A stretch of DNA of 5,519 nt from Oscillatoria sp. Prado101 (GCA_025454445.1 JALOOK010000348.1:1-5519), one strand, 5' to 3'; positions 1-5,354 are shown, counted from the first letter of the stretch. Program-made: numbers and translations. The notes: generated from the sequence alone by a model not told the origin.

Positions 1-121
1 CGCTACCGCAGGGGTGATGCTGTCACCACTGCACCTGTGGGGAGGAACTTGACCTAGTTGTCACACCCTCATGGTTGTCAAGTTGTCAAGGTTCTGTTGG
101 ATTTACCCCATTACAACATGC
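1..121. other. Left-edge intergenic segment, no gene seen
   Basis: No coding sequence is supported here. It holds two small adjacent stem-loops, GGTGA/TCACC at 13-27 and CCAC/GTGG at 26-40, which share bases and so are mutually exclusive. It also holds a cluster of TGTCA words, described separately. It could be the tail of the protease transcript or the regulatory region of a gene outside the window; the sequence does not decide. Confidence 0.4.
57..88 (+). repeat. Three GTTGTCA direct repeats
   Basis: GTTGTCA occurs at 57-63, 74-80 and 82-88. A further TGTCA lies at 21-25, and an inverted TGAC at 50-53 pairs with GTCA at 60-63. Read on the minus strand the words become TGACAAC preceded by T, so they also resemble -35 hexamers (TTGACA). 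A protein-binding cluster is possible, but no downstream gene is visible on the left side to assign it to. Confidence 0.35.
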
Positions 122-143
122 CAGCCGTCCCTAGGGACGGCTG
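122..143 (-). terminator. Perfect 22-bp palindrome after the protease gene
   Basis: The sequence reads CAGCCGTCCCT followed by its exact reverse complement, with CTAG at the centre and no spacer. It lies 25 bp beyond the protease stop codon, where a terminator hairpin would be expected. No T-run follows on the minus strand, so intrinsic termination is uncertain. It may instead be an interspersed palindromic repeat or an mRNA 3'-end stabiliser. Confidence 0.4.
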
Positions 144-168
144 AACGAATCGCACATCTGACTTAATA

Positions 169-1266
169 TTAAACCGGCTTAGCTTGGGCTACCTGAATCA
201 ACCGAATAATTTCATCTTTCCGCACGAGTCCCACGATCTCGCCATTGTCGCGAATCACCGGCAGCTCAGTCACCTTTTGCGTTTCCAGCAGCGCCACCAC
301 TTCCAGCAGCGACTGCTGGGGTTTAACTGTGGTGGAGAGTTCCACCGGCAGCGCCAGCTCTCGCACCTGAGTGTGTGGCCAGAAATTTGTCGGGACGGTT
401 TTCAAGTCATCGACGGCAATCGCACCAGAAAGTTGCCCAAAATCATTCGTTACCAAAAACTTTGACCGGCTCGGTTTGCCAATGATATAATCGTTGGCGA
501 AGTCTCGCAGAGAAAGACGCTCTGACACAATCGGGCTGTCCGGCGTCACGGCATCGGCGGCGGTCAAACCGGCAAGCTTGTTCTGCAGTGTGGCGTACTG
601 GGCGGAGCGACCGGCATTGCCCAGCAAGAACCAGCCGATTAATACATTCCACAACCGACCGAAAACCAACCCAGAGATGATGGCTATCCAAGCCAAAATC
701 TGGCCGGCACGACTGGCAAACACCACGCCTTTATAAGGATTGCCGGTGATTTTCCAGACGATTGCTTTGAGGATATTGCCGCCGTCGAGGGGCAATCCAG
801 GAATCAGATTGAACAGCGCCAGCGCCAAGTTGATGGAGGCGACGAGTGTGACAATCGCCGCCGGCGCACCAGAGATGCCGGTGCTGACGCCAATCGCTGT
901 GAAGATCCCGAACAGCGCAAAGCTGACCAGCGGGCCTGCGATGGCCACCCAAAACGCCTCGGCGGGCGTTTTTGACTCTTCTTCCAGGTGGGCCAGCCCC
1001 CCAAACAGGAACAGCGTGATCGATTTTACATTAATTCCCTGCCGCAGAGCCACAAAGCTGTGTCCCAATTCATGCGCTAAGACGGAGGCAAACAGCAGCA
1101 GCGCTGCCAGCAGTCCCAGCAGCCAGGGCAGCGCTCCACCCAGCCTCGGAAACCCCTCCGCTAATTGACTCCCGTAGCTAAACGTCACCAGCCCCAGGAT
1201 AAAAAACCAGGACGGATGGACGTAAAGCGGAATGCCAAACAGATTGCCAACGCGAAAGCCATTCAT
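169..1266 (-). CDS. Site-2-type M50 zinc metalloprotease with CBS domains
   Basis: Predicted intramembrane metalloprotease of the S2P/M50 family that would cut membrane-bound substrates within the bilayer; the substrate is unknown. The 365-residue protein has hydrophobic segments around residues 17-30 and 46-63, then the zinc-binding HELGH motif (H65, E66, H69). Further membrane segments follow at about 105-128 and 137-155, with the second metal-ligand motif NLIPGLPLDGG (N153, D161), and two more at 185-217. The soluble tail (about 235-357) looks like a CBS pair: the second (319-357, with TELPVI and GLVRKDEI) is clear, the first is degenerate. CBS modules usually sense adenosine nucleotides. 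Layout and length fit the bacterial M50-CBS subfamily. ATG at 1266 is chosen because AGAGGT lies 7 nt upstream; an in-frame GTG at 1287 would add seven residues but has its AAAGG touching the start codon. The gene appears monocistronic, with a candidate HLR1 box upstream. Confidence 0.93.
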   Translation of the reverse strand: MNGFRVGNLFGIPLYVHPSWFFILGLVTFSYGSQLAEGFPRLGGALPWLLGLLAALLLFASVLAHELGHSFVALRQGINVKSITLFLFGGLAHLEEESKTPAEAFWVAIAGPLVSFALFGIFTAIGVSTGISGAPAAIVTLVASINLALALFNLIPGLPLDGGNILKAIVWKITGNPYKGVVFASRAGQILAWIAIISGLVFGRLWNVLIGWFLLGNAGRSAQYATLQNKLAGLTAADAVTPDSPIVSERLSLRDFANDYIIGKPSRSKFLVTNDFGQLSGAIAVDDLKTVPTNFWPHTQVRELALPVELSTTVKPQQSLLEVVALLETQKVTELPVIRDNGEIVGLVRKDEIIRLIQVAQAKPV

Positions 1267-1273
1267 TTGGGCC

Positions 1274-1279
1274 ACCTCT
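1274..1279 (-). promoter_or_regulatory. Ribosome binding site deciding the protease start
   Basis: AGAGGT on the minus strand ends 7 nt before the ATG at 1266-1264. It supports that ATG over the upstream GTG at 1287, where the only purine-rich stretch runs directly into the start codon. Confidence 0.6.
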
Positions 1280-1323
1280 TGTTTCACCTTTGATAGGCTG
1301 TTTTCGCCTCTTCACTTGCTTTC

Positions 1324-1341
1324 ATTGTAACGAAATGTAAA
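1324..1341 (-). promoter_or_regulatory. Candidate HLR1 (RpaB) box overlapping a -10 element
   Basis: The minus strand reads TTTACATT-TC-GTTACAAT. This fits the published cyanobacterial HLR1 consensus, (G/T)TTACA(T/A)(T/A) twice with a 2-nt gap, at every defined position. The second half contains TACAAT (1329-1324), a 5/6 match to TATAAT, which would place transcription start near 1317 and give a leader of about 50 nt. No good -35 hexamer is seen. RpaB sites overlapping the core promoter are generally repressive, with release under high light, so high-light induction of the protease is the inferred behaviour. Confidence 0.6.
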
Positions 1342-1571
1342 AAAAACCGTTCAGTTTGCCGGCTGCCGTGGTATCCGTCCGTTGCGGTTCGGTTATGCGA
1401 TTGAAAGGTGAGGAACGCAGATGCTTCCCGCAGAATGCGCAGATTTACTCTCGTCCCCAGGCGATCGATAGAAAAGCATTTTCCAGTCAGCAGAGCCTCC
1501 CTCCAGATATTATTATGACTTTTCACAGGCACTTTTCTGCTGATTCAGTATCTTCTGCAGAAGGCACTTGC
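1342..1571. other. Intergenic segment, no gene seen
   Basis: No frame on either strand gives a protein with recognisable family features. Translations across it are low-complexity or lack a start with a ribosome binding site. A near-HIP1 octamer, GGCGATCG, lies at 1457-1464; I saw no exact GCGATCGC in the window. Confidence 0.4.
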
Positions 1572-1681
1572 GGCTCTGTAGCCCGACGGTTTTGCTGACA
1601 GTAACCTCCAGCGTGGGAGGCTGCTGCCAGAGGTCTTTCTTGTGGCAGAAGTCTCAGGTTAAACTCCTGGAAGCCTGAGGC
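1572..1681 (+). other. Four consecutive stem-loops, possible structured RNA
   Basis: Four hairpins follow one another: GGCT/AGCC with a 4-nt loop (1572-1583); CCTCC/GGAGG with a 6-nt loop (1605-1620); CTGCCA/TGGCAG with a 13-nt loop (1624-1648); and an 8-bp stem with one G-U pair, GTCTCAGG/CCTGAGGC (1651-1681). They lie just ahead of the NB-ARC fragment. I recognise no known riboswitch or small RNA, and no promoter or terminator frames the set. The plus strand is a guess, because the stems also fold on the other strand. Confidence 0.3.
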
Positions 1682-1687
1682 GTAAAT

Positions 1688-1954
1688 TTGCCCGCGCCGG
1701 GATTGACATCAAATAGTATTTATGGTAAGGCTGTGGATTTAAAAGCTGAGGAAGGAACCCGCTTGGATGAAATAGCCAGCTTCTGGCTGGAAGTGCTGGG
1801 TATTGAGAAGCAAGAACCTCTCAAGGATGCCCCGCAAAAAATTAAGAAAATTATAGAAGGCTTGACAAAAGAGCGATGCTTGCTGTTTCTGGATAACTTG
1901 GAGGATATCTTGCACCCAGCCAGCCATCACCAAGCGGGAAAGACTTGCATTTAA
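1688..1954 (+). pseudogene. NB-ARC (STAND ATPase) gene fragment
   Basis: An 88-codon open stretch resembling the middle of a cyanobacterial NB-ARC ATPase domain. Residues about 43-75 match the usual run of a short amphipathic helix (KIKKIIEGLTKERC) into the Walker B strand, CLLFLDNLEDIL, with acidic residues D69 and E72. The P-loop expected some 60-75 residues earlier is absent, and the translation becomes unrelated after about residue 77. No sensor region, WD40 or TPR repeats follow. The only start is a TTG with no convincing ribosome binding site. Complete family members are usually several hundred residues or longer, so this is most likely a relic with both ends deleted. It is the only plus-strand coding signal in the window and ends just before the terminator of the convergent PEP-CTERM gene. 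Confidence 0.6.
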
Positions 1955-1974
1955 GGAAATGTCTGTCTTCCCCG

Positions 1975-2011
1975 AAAAAAATGGCTGTGCTTCCCGAAGG
2001 AAAGCGCAGCC
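1975..2011 (-). terminator. Rho-independent terminator of the PEP-CTERM gene
   Basis: On the minus strand, GGCTGCGCTTTCC and GGAAGCACAGCC form a stem of about 11 pairs, with one mismatch and one bulged base, closed by a TTCG tetraloop. A seven-T run (1981-1975) follows after a single A. It begins about 33 bp past the PEP-CTERM stop codon, so it should end that transcript. Confidence 0.85.
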
Positions 2012-2043
2012 AGAGATTAAGAAGCCAATGAGTGAGCCGGCGA

Positions 2044-2922
2044 CTATCCCAAGCTTTCAGATTTTTGTTTGCTCTTGCGCAGCGAACCGGCACCCAAAGC
2101 ACCGAACGCCAACATACCCAACACACAAGAGGGTTCGGGAACGGGTTCGGGGGTGACAGCGCCATTGCGAGCAAAGAATAAATAGCGACCATCCACAGAG
2201 CTATTTAAGCTGTTGTAAATCAGACCAGTTTGCTGATTGCTATCCAAGAAGGCACCATTGACCGCTGAACCAGCCAACTCAAAGAATGACCCTGGGGTGC
2301 CAGTGCCGTTGGAGAAACCGGCACGAGCGGAGCTGCCACCGAGACCATTTGAGCCGCCACTAGCACTCCCAGTCTCCCACTGGATCTGGTCGTAGTTGAA
2401 CTCAAAGTCAAAATTGCCCGCCCCGGTGTCGGAGCGGTCGATCATTACCAGTTGGAACTGGTTCAACTTGTCTGTGCTCTCGTAGTAATAGCCAACAGGG
2501 TCCCAGTTGACAGCGAAAGCGTTACGACCGTCTACAGTGGTTTGCCCGTAAGTCACCTCCGCTGAATTCGCCGGGCGGGTATCCACATCAGCGAAGAACG
2601 GCGCTATTATGGGCGTATACGTGCTGGTGAGGCCGAAAGGCGTGTATGTAGACAAAGGCCCATTAAACGTTACGTTGCCATTGTTGTTGACAAAAAGGGA
2701 GCTGTAAGTCTGGCCAAAGAAGTTGGCTGTAAATCCCATATTAATTGCCCCGGTACTGCCATCGTCATTACCGGGTAACGTGCTGATGCTGGGGCTGTAA
2801 CTTAAGTTCCGCCGGATTGCCCCTGCCTCAGCAGCTTGAGTCGTGGCCAAACTGAGGGCGGCCAGCATTGCCAGTGTCAGAGTTGATTTCTTTACCAGGT
2901 TGGAAGCCAAGGAGTAATTCAT
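2044..2922 (-). CDS. Secreted PEP-CTERM protein with nidogen-like domain
   Basis: A 292-residue exported protein. The N-terminus is a Sec signal peptide: K11 and K12, a hydrophobic core at about 14-28, and a likely cut after A-E-A (31-33). The mature region is rich in G, S, N, T and aromatic residues and resembles a NIDO (nidogen extracellular) domain at about 104-251, with the signature APFFADVDTR, then NAFAVNWDPVGYY, FQLVMIDR, FDFEFNYDQIQWETG and ARAGFSNGTG. The C-terminus is a PEP-CTERM sorting signal: VPEP (261-264), a hydrophobic helix (266-280) and a basic cluster RKSKQK (282-287). In the known pathway such tails are recognised and cut by exosortase, and the protein goes to the envelope or extracellular matrix. 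No exosortase gene is nearby. The ATG at 2922 directly precedes the signal peptide; its ribosome binding site is weak. A terminator follows, and a repeat array with a possible promoter lies about 230 bp upstream. The exact function is unknown; adhesion or matrix binding is an inference from the domain. Confidence 0.9.
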   Translation of the reverse strand: MNYSLASNLVKKSTLTLAMLAALSLATTQAAEAGAIRRNLSYSPSISTLPGNDDGSTGAINMGFTANFFGQTYSSLFVNNNGNVTFNGPLSTYTPFGLTSTYTPIIAPFFADVDTRPANSAEVTYGQTTVDGRNAFAVNWDPVGYYYESTDKLNQFQLVMIDRSDTGAGNFDFEFNYDQIQWETGSASGGSNGLGGSSARAGFSNGTGTPGSFFELAGSAVNGAFLDSNQQTGLIYNSLNSSVDGRYLFFARNGAVTPEPVPEPSCVLGMLAFGALGAGSLRKSKQKSESLG

Positions 2923-3154
2923 ACATGTATCCAGTCTGATGTTCAGCGCAGGAATGCTCAGAACTGCGAGTAGCTGAAGCTGTAGCTAATCAGCAGCCTG
3001 TTTGGCCAGCGCTTACTGGAAAATGCTGTCATCAATGGCAACCGTAAAAAGCTCTGGCAATTACGCGATTGAGCTCCCCTTAATTATCGGTTAACGCTGG
3101 TCTTTTCTGAGTGATTTCCTGACTTCCTTCCAATCTAGCCTGCCTGGAGTGCAG
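2923..3154 (-). other. Probable long 5' leader of the PEP-CTERM gene
   Basis: No ORF is supported between the PEP-CTERM start codon and the upstream repeat array. If the promoter at the array is used, the leader would be about 226 nt. It contains short self-complementary stretches, including AGCT repeated every 6 bp near 2972-2986 and CCAG/CTGG around 3008-3020. I recognise no riboswitch class. Confidence 0.35.
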
Positions 3155-3198
3155 TTTATATAAAATTTCCATGAAGTTTCTGTAAAGTTTTGATGAAG
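3155..3198 (-). promoter_or_regulatory. 11-bp direct-repeat array with promoter-like elements
   Basis: On the minus strand four consecutive 11-mers read CTTCATCAAAA, CTTTACAGAAA, CTTCATGGAAA and TTTTATATAAA. The first three share a CTT-(T/C)A core plus an A-rich tail; the fourth is weaker and looks like a -10 region. TTTACA (3186-3181) matches the -35 consensus 5/6, with TATATA 18 nt or TATAAA 20 nt downstream. Helical 11-bp spacing is the hallmark of Pho-box-type sites for OmpR/PhoB-family regulators; the cyanobacterial SphR box is also described as 8-mers separated by 3 bp. The array points at the PEP-CTERM gene, but the regulator is unidentified. Confidence 0.45.
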
Positions 3199-3381
3199 AA
3201 TAAAGGCGGTTTAACTGCTAAACTTTAGGTGCGACACGGGCAGTGAATTTCAGTCCTGGCAAGCCCTATGGCCAAGACCGGGACATCTTAAAGATGCTAT
3301 TGGCGCTCTCCGTGAGGGGTTAGAGCTACAGCTAGTTCTGAGGTGATTAGCTGCTTTCCAGGCTCTAGATACTGCGACAAA
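3199..3381. other. Intergenic segment, no confident gene
   Basis: It contains a small hairpin GTTTA/TAAAC (3209-3223). The minus-strand translation across 3297-3491 is open for 64 codons, but it runs through the neighbouring hairpin and tandem repeat and shows no recognisable domain, so I do not call it a gene. Confidence 0.35.
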
Positions 3382-3427
3382 CGAAGCCCGCCTAAGAAAG
3401 CGCGGCGTGCGCCAACGCGGGCGTTCG
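3382..3427. repeat. GC-rich nested inverted repeat
   Basis: An outer 10-bp arm pair, CGAAGCCCGC (3382-3391) and GCGGGCGTTCG (3417-3427, one bulged G), encloses a smaller hairpin GGCG-TG-CGCC at 3404-3413. This is typical of the interspersed palindromic repeats in cyanobacterial intergenic DNA. No associated gene is evident. Confidence 0.5.
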
Positions 3428-3443
3428 AGTAGAGCGAGATTCT

Positions 3444-3510
3444 ATCGCATCGGGCATCATCGCCAGATCGCCAGATCGCATTGGACATCATCGCCAGATC
3501 GTATTGGGCA
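3444..3510. repeat. Short tandem repeat, 23-bp unit
   Basis: A 23-bp unit beginning ATCGCAT and ending CATCATCGCCAG occurs at 3444-3466 and 3475-3497, differing at two positions. An extra 8-bp ATCGCCAG (3467-3474) separates them, and a 13-bp partial third copy lies at 3498-3510. The copies are direct and nearly contiguous, which fits slippage-type expansion rather than CRISPR. Confidence 0.75.
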
Positions 3511-3530
3511 AAAGCTGTGAGTCTTCTATG

Positions 3531-3570
3531 ATGCGCCCGGGGCTATGCGCCAGGGGCCATGCGCCATGCC
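3531..3570. repeat. Short tandem repeat, 14-bp unit
   Basis: ATGCGCCCGGGGCT (3531-3544), ATGCGCCAGGGGCC (3545-3558) and a truncated ATGCGCCATGCC (3559-3570) follow one another directly. This is a second, unrelated small tandem array only 20 bp beyond the 23-bp one. Confidence 0.7.
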
Positions 3571-3618
3571 ATTAATGTCCTAATCTAAGTGAATACTGCT
3601 ATAAAAATCTGTGGGGTT

Positions 3619-3707
3619 TTTTCGAGGAAAGAGGGGGACGAAAAGTTCCCTCGAAAGCTCCCTCACCCGGTACGGGGGAGGGGTTGGGGGTGGGGCCAGA
3701 CCCCCTA
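3619..3707. repeat. Interspersed G-rich hairpin repeat
   Basis: Two adjacent hairpins. The first pairs TTTCGAGG (3620-3627) with CCTCGAAA (3649-3656). The second pairs CCCTC-A-CCCG (3660-3669) with CGGG-G-GAGGG (3673-3682) around a 3-nt loop. GGGGTTGGGGGTGGGG then runs into a CCCCC block at 3701-3705. The CCCTCACCC and GAGGGGTTGGGGGTGGGG pieces belong, from memory, to a very common intergenic repeat in cyanobacteria and some other bacteria. The G runs could also form a quadruplex. Confidence 0.6.
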
Positions 3708-3998
3708 TCGATTCGCCAACAGCTTCATTTTAAAAGGCAGATCGAAAGCGGAGAAGATCGGCCACGAATCCACGGGAATTCAGCGGGGCTCCCAAGTGAT
3801 TTCGATTGGCCTTAGGGCCTTTCGGCATGCGGCTCCCTGGGCTTTCCTGCGGATCGTCTTTTTGCGGAATGTGGGATGCGCCCTGTCAGCGTTTGCGTCC
3901 CATATCCCCCATCCCCCGCCTTGCATGTGCCCCGCCGCACCTGTCGCAGAACCCGCCGGAGAACAGGGGCGGTTCTGTTCAAAAATGGCCTCTCCCCC
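3708..3998. other. Intergenic segment downstream of the transporter, no gene
   Basis: Plus-strand open frames here are continuations of frames antisense to the transporter and show no family features. Possible weak hairpins are TGGGATGC/GCGTCCCA (3872-3902, one G-U pair) and GAACAG/CTGTTC (3961-3980). Neither is followed by a T-run on the minus strand, so no clear intrinsic terminator for the transporter gene is seen. Confidence 0.4.
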
Positions 3999-5207
3999 TC
4001 ACAGCAGCATTCCCGCAATACAAGCCGTCATAAAATTAGCCAGCGCCCCCGCCACCATTGTGCGCACACCAAGCCGCGCCAAATCGTGCTGGCGCTCCGG
4101 AACCATGCCGCCAATTCCGCCAATAGTAATACCAATCGAGCCAATATTGGCAAACCCGCACAGTGCGTAAGTCGCGATAATTTCAGCCCGTTCCGAAATC
4201 GCCTGAGCTTCAGTCAACTTCTTTAAATCCAGATAAGCAATAAACTCATTCAATATCGTCTTCTTCCCCAACAAAACCGCCACCTGTCCGCAGTCAGCGA
4301 AAGGAACGCCCATCAGCCAAGCCACAGGTGCCATCAAAAAAGATAGCAGCCATTCCAAAGACAGCTGCGGCAAACCGACTTGCGCTCCCGCCCAGCCCAG
4401 TAGCGCATTCACAAACGCCAGCAATCCCAAAAAAGCAATCAGCATTGCGGCAACATTGAGCGCCAGCCTCATTCCTTCCGACGCCCCTGCGGCGGCGGCG
4501 TCGATGGCGTTGCTGTAGGTTGTCTTCATTTCAACATCCATCTTGCCCGCTGTCAGCGGTTCTTCCGTTTCTGGGTAAAGCAGCTTTGAAATCGCCATAG
4601 ATGCCGGTGCCGACATCACCGAAGCCGCAATCAGGTGACTGGCGGGCACCCCAAAAGAAAGATAAGCCGCCATCACGCCACCGGCAATCGTGCCAAATCC
4701 CGCAGTCATCACCGAGTGCAATTCCGATTGCGTCATAGTCGCCACATACGGCTTAATCAGCAGCGGCGATTCCGTCGGGCCCAAAAAAATATTGGAGGCG
4801 CAAGAAAGCGTCTCAGCACCTGATGTTTTCATCGTCTTCAGCATCACCCACGCCACACCCCGCACCGCCTGCTGCAAAATGCCGTAGTGGTACATCACGG
4901 TAATGAAAGCCGAGAAAAAGATAATCGTCGGCAGCACCTTGAAGGCAATAAAGTGTTCGCTAAAGTTGTCACCAAAAACAAACTTAGCCCCGACGTCAGA
5001 AAAATTCAAAAAAACCGTCATCACGTCGCCCAGGAACTTAAACGCCCTAAAACCGGCATCAGTCCTGATAATCAGCAGCGCCAAAATCAGCTGCAAAGCA
5101 ATCCCCCACAGCACCGGCTGCCACCGCACAGCCCGCCGGTTGGCAGAAAAGGCGTAGGACAGCCCGACAAAGACTCCCAGCCCCAGCAACGAAATCGCCC
5201 GTTCCAT
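3999..5207 (-). CDS. Concentrative nucleoside transporter, CNT/NupC family
   Basis: A 402-residue inner-membrane protein that would import nucleosides using a sodium or proton gradient. The N-terminal helices (about 4-20 and 31-48) and the domain with NFSDVGAKFVFGD (68-80) are typical of bacterial CNTs. The transport core carries the family motifs: SNIFLGPTESPLLIKPY (138-154, with N139, T145 and E146), GFGTIAGGVMAAYL (170-183), the GKKTILNEFIAYLDL segment (314-328, with N320 and E321), and GFANIGSIGITIGGIGGMVPER (351-372, with N354 and S357). By motif alignment these correspond to the nucleoside- and ion-binding residues of Vibrio cholerae CNT, except that its glutamine in GQTE is P144 here. 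Length is normal for prokaryotic members, which lack the extra N-terminal helices of animal CNTs. Substrate preference cannot be set from sequence, so no gene symbol is given. The ATG at 5207 fits the family N-terminus; its ribosome binding site is weak. A -10 box and a MITE-like element lie upstream. Confidence 0.94.
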   Translation of the reverse strand: MERAISLLGLGVFVGLSYAFSANRRAVRWQPVLWGIALQLILALLIIRTDAGFRAFKFLGDVMTVFLNFSDVGAKFVFGDNFSEHFIAFKVLPTIIFFSAFITVMYHYGILQQAVRGVAWVMLKTMKTSGAETLSCASNIFLGPTESPLLIKPYVATMTQSELHSVMTAGFGTIAGGVMAAYLSFGVPASHLIAASVMSAPASMAISKLLYPETEEPLTAGKMDVEMKTTYSNAIDAAAAGASEGMRLALNVAAMLIAFLGLLAFVNALLGWAGAQVGLPQLSLEWLLSFLMAPVAWLMGVPFADCGQVAVLLGKKTILNEFIAYLDLKKLTEAQAISERAEIIATYALCGFANIGSIGITIGGIGGMVPERQHDLARLGVRTMVAGALANFMTACIAGMLL

Positions 5208-5254
5208 AAAACCCCAATACCAATCCTTGCAAAAAATCCGTTTGATTGGGATTG

Positions 5255-5260
5255 ATTATA
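5255..5260 (-). promoter_or_regulatory. TATAAT -10 box of the transporter gene
   Basis: A perfect TATAAT on the minus strand ends 47 bp before the ATG, giving a leader of about 40 nt. No good -35 is present; CTTACT at a 16-nt spacing matches only 3/6. The last two bases of the box (5259-5260 on the plus strand) are the first bases of the adjacent repeat element, and any -35 would lie inside that element. Confidence 0.5.
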
Positions 5261-5354
5261 TAGCGGTTCTCAGATTAGTAAGGTACTGAGAAACCCGGTT
5301 TCTTTAAGAAACCGGGTTTCTGGGCCATCGTCCCTCAAACTGAGAACCGCTATA
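5259..5354. mobile_element. 96-bp MITE-like element with nested palindromes
   Basis: Terminal inverted repeats TATAGCGGTTCTCAG (5259-5273) and CTGAGAACCGCTATA (5340-5354) match perfectly over 15 bp. The middle holds a perfect 33-bp palindrome: arms AGAAACCCGGTTTCTT (5289-5304) and its complement (5306-5321) around a single T. Each arm is itself almost self-complementary. There is no ORF, so mobility would depend on a transposase supplied elsewhere. If the outer TA pairs are target duplications, the repeats are 13 bp and the element fits the IS630/Tc1-mariner style of TA insertion; this is inference. The AGAAACC-GGTTTCT core resembles an interspersed repeat I associate with Oscillatoria-type genomes. 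Confidence 0.7.

Noticed and set aside
1267..1287. GTG start giving the protease seven extra residues
   Set aside because: The ATG at 1266 has AGAGGT at good spacing and matches the usual start of the family (MNGFRVGNLFGIPL); the GTG has no proper spacing.
1284..1532. 82-codon minus-strand open frame upstream of the protease
   Set aside because: It covers the HLR1 box and promoter, overlaps the upstream GTG of the protease, and shows no domain or signal features.
1356..1598. 80-codon plus-strand open frame
   Set aside because: No ribosome binding site or family similarity; it overlaps noncoding DNA with hairpins and looks like chance.
3297..3491. 64-codon minus-strand open frame with a protein-like middle (around RVGARRAFLGGLRLSQYLEPGKQLI)
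   Set aside because: It runs across the GC-rich hairpin and the 23-bp tandem repeat, has no ribosome binding site and matches no family I know. It is probably repeat-derived; a BLASTX search would settle it.
3444..3510. Possible small CRISPR array
   Set aside because: Repeats are nearly contiguous with only an 8-bp copy of their own end between them, so there are no unique spacers, and no cas gene is present.
3961..3980. Hairpin GAACAG/CTGTTC as terminator of the transporter gene
   Set aside because: The stem is only 6 bp, and on the minus strand the T-run precedes rather than follows it.
3589..4170. 193-codon plus-strand open frame
   Set aside because: Its first part reads through the G-rich repeat and its last part is antisense to the CNT transporter; composition is repeat-like and there is no recognisable domain.
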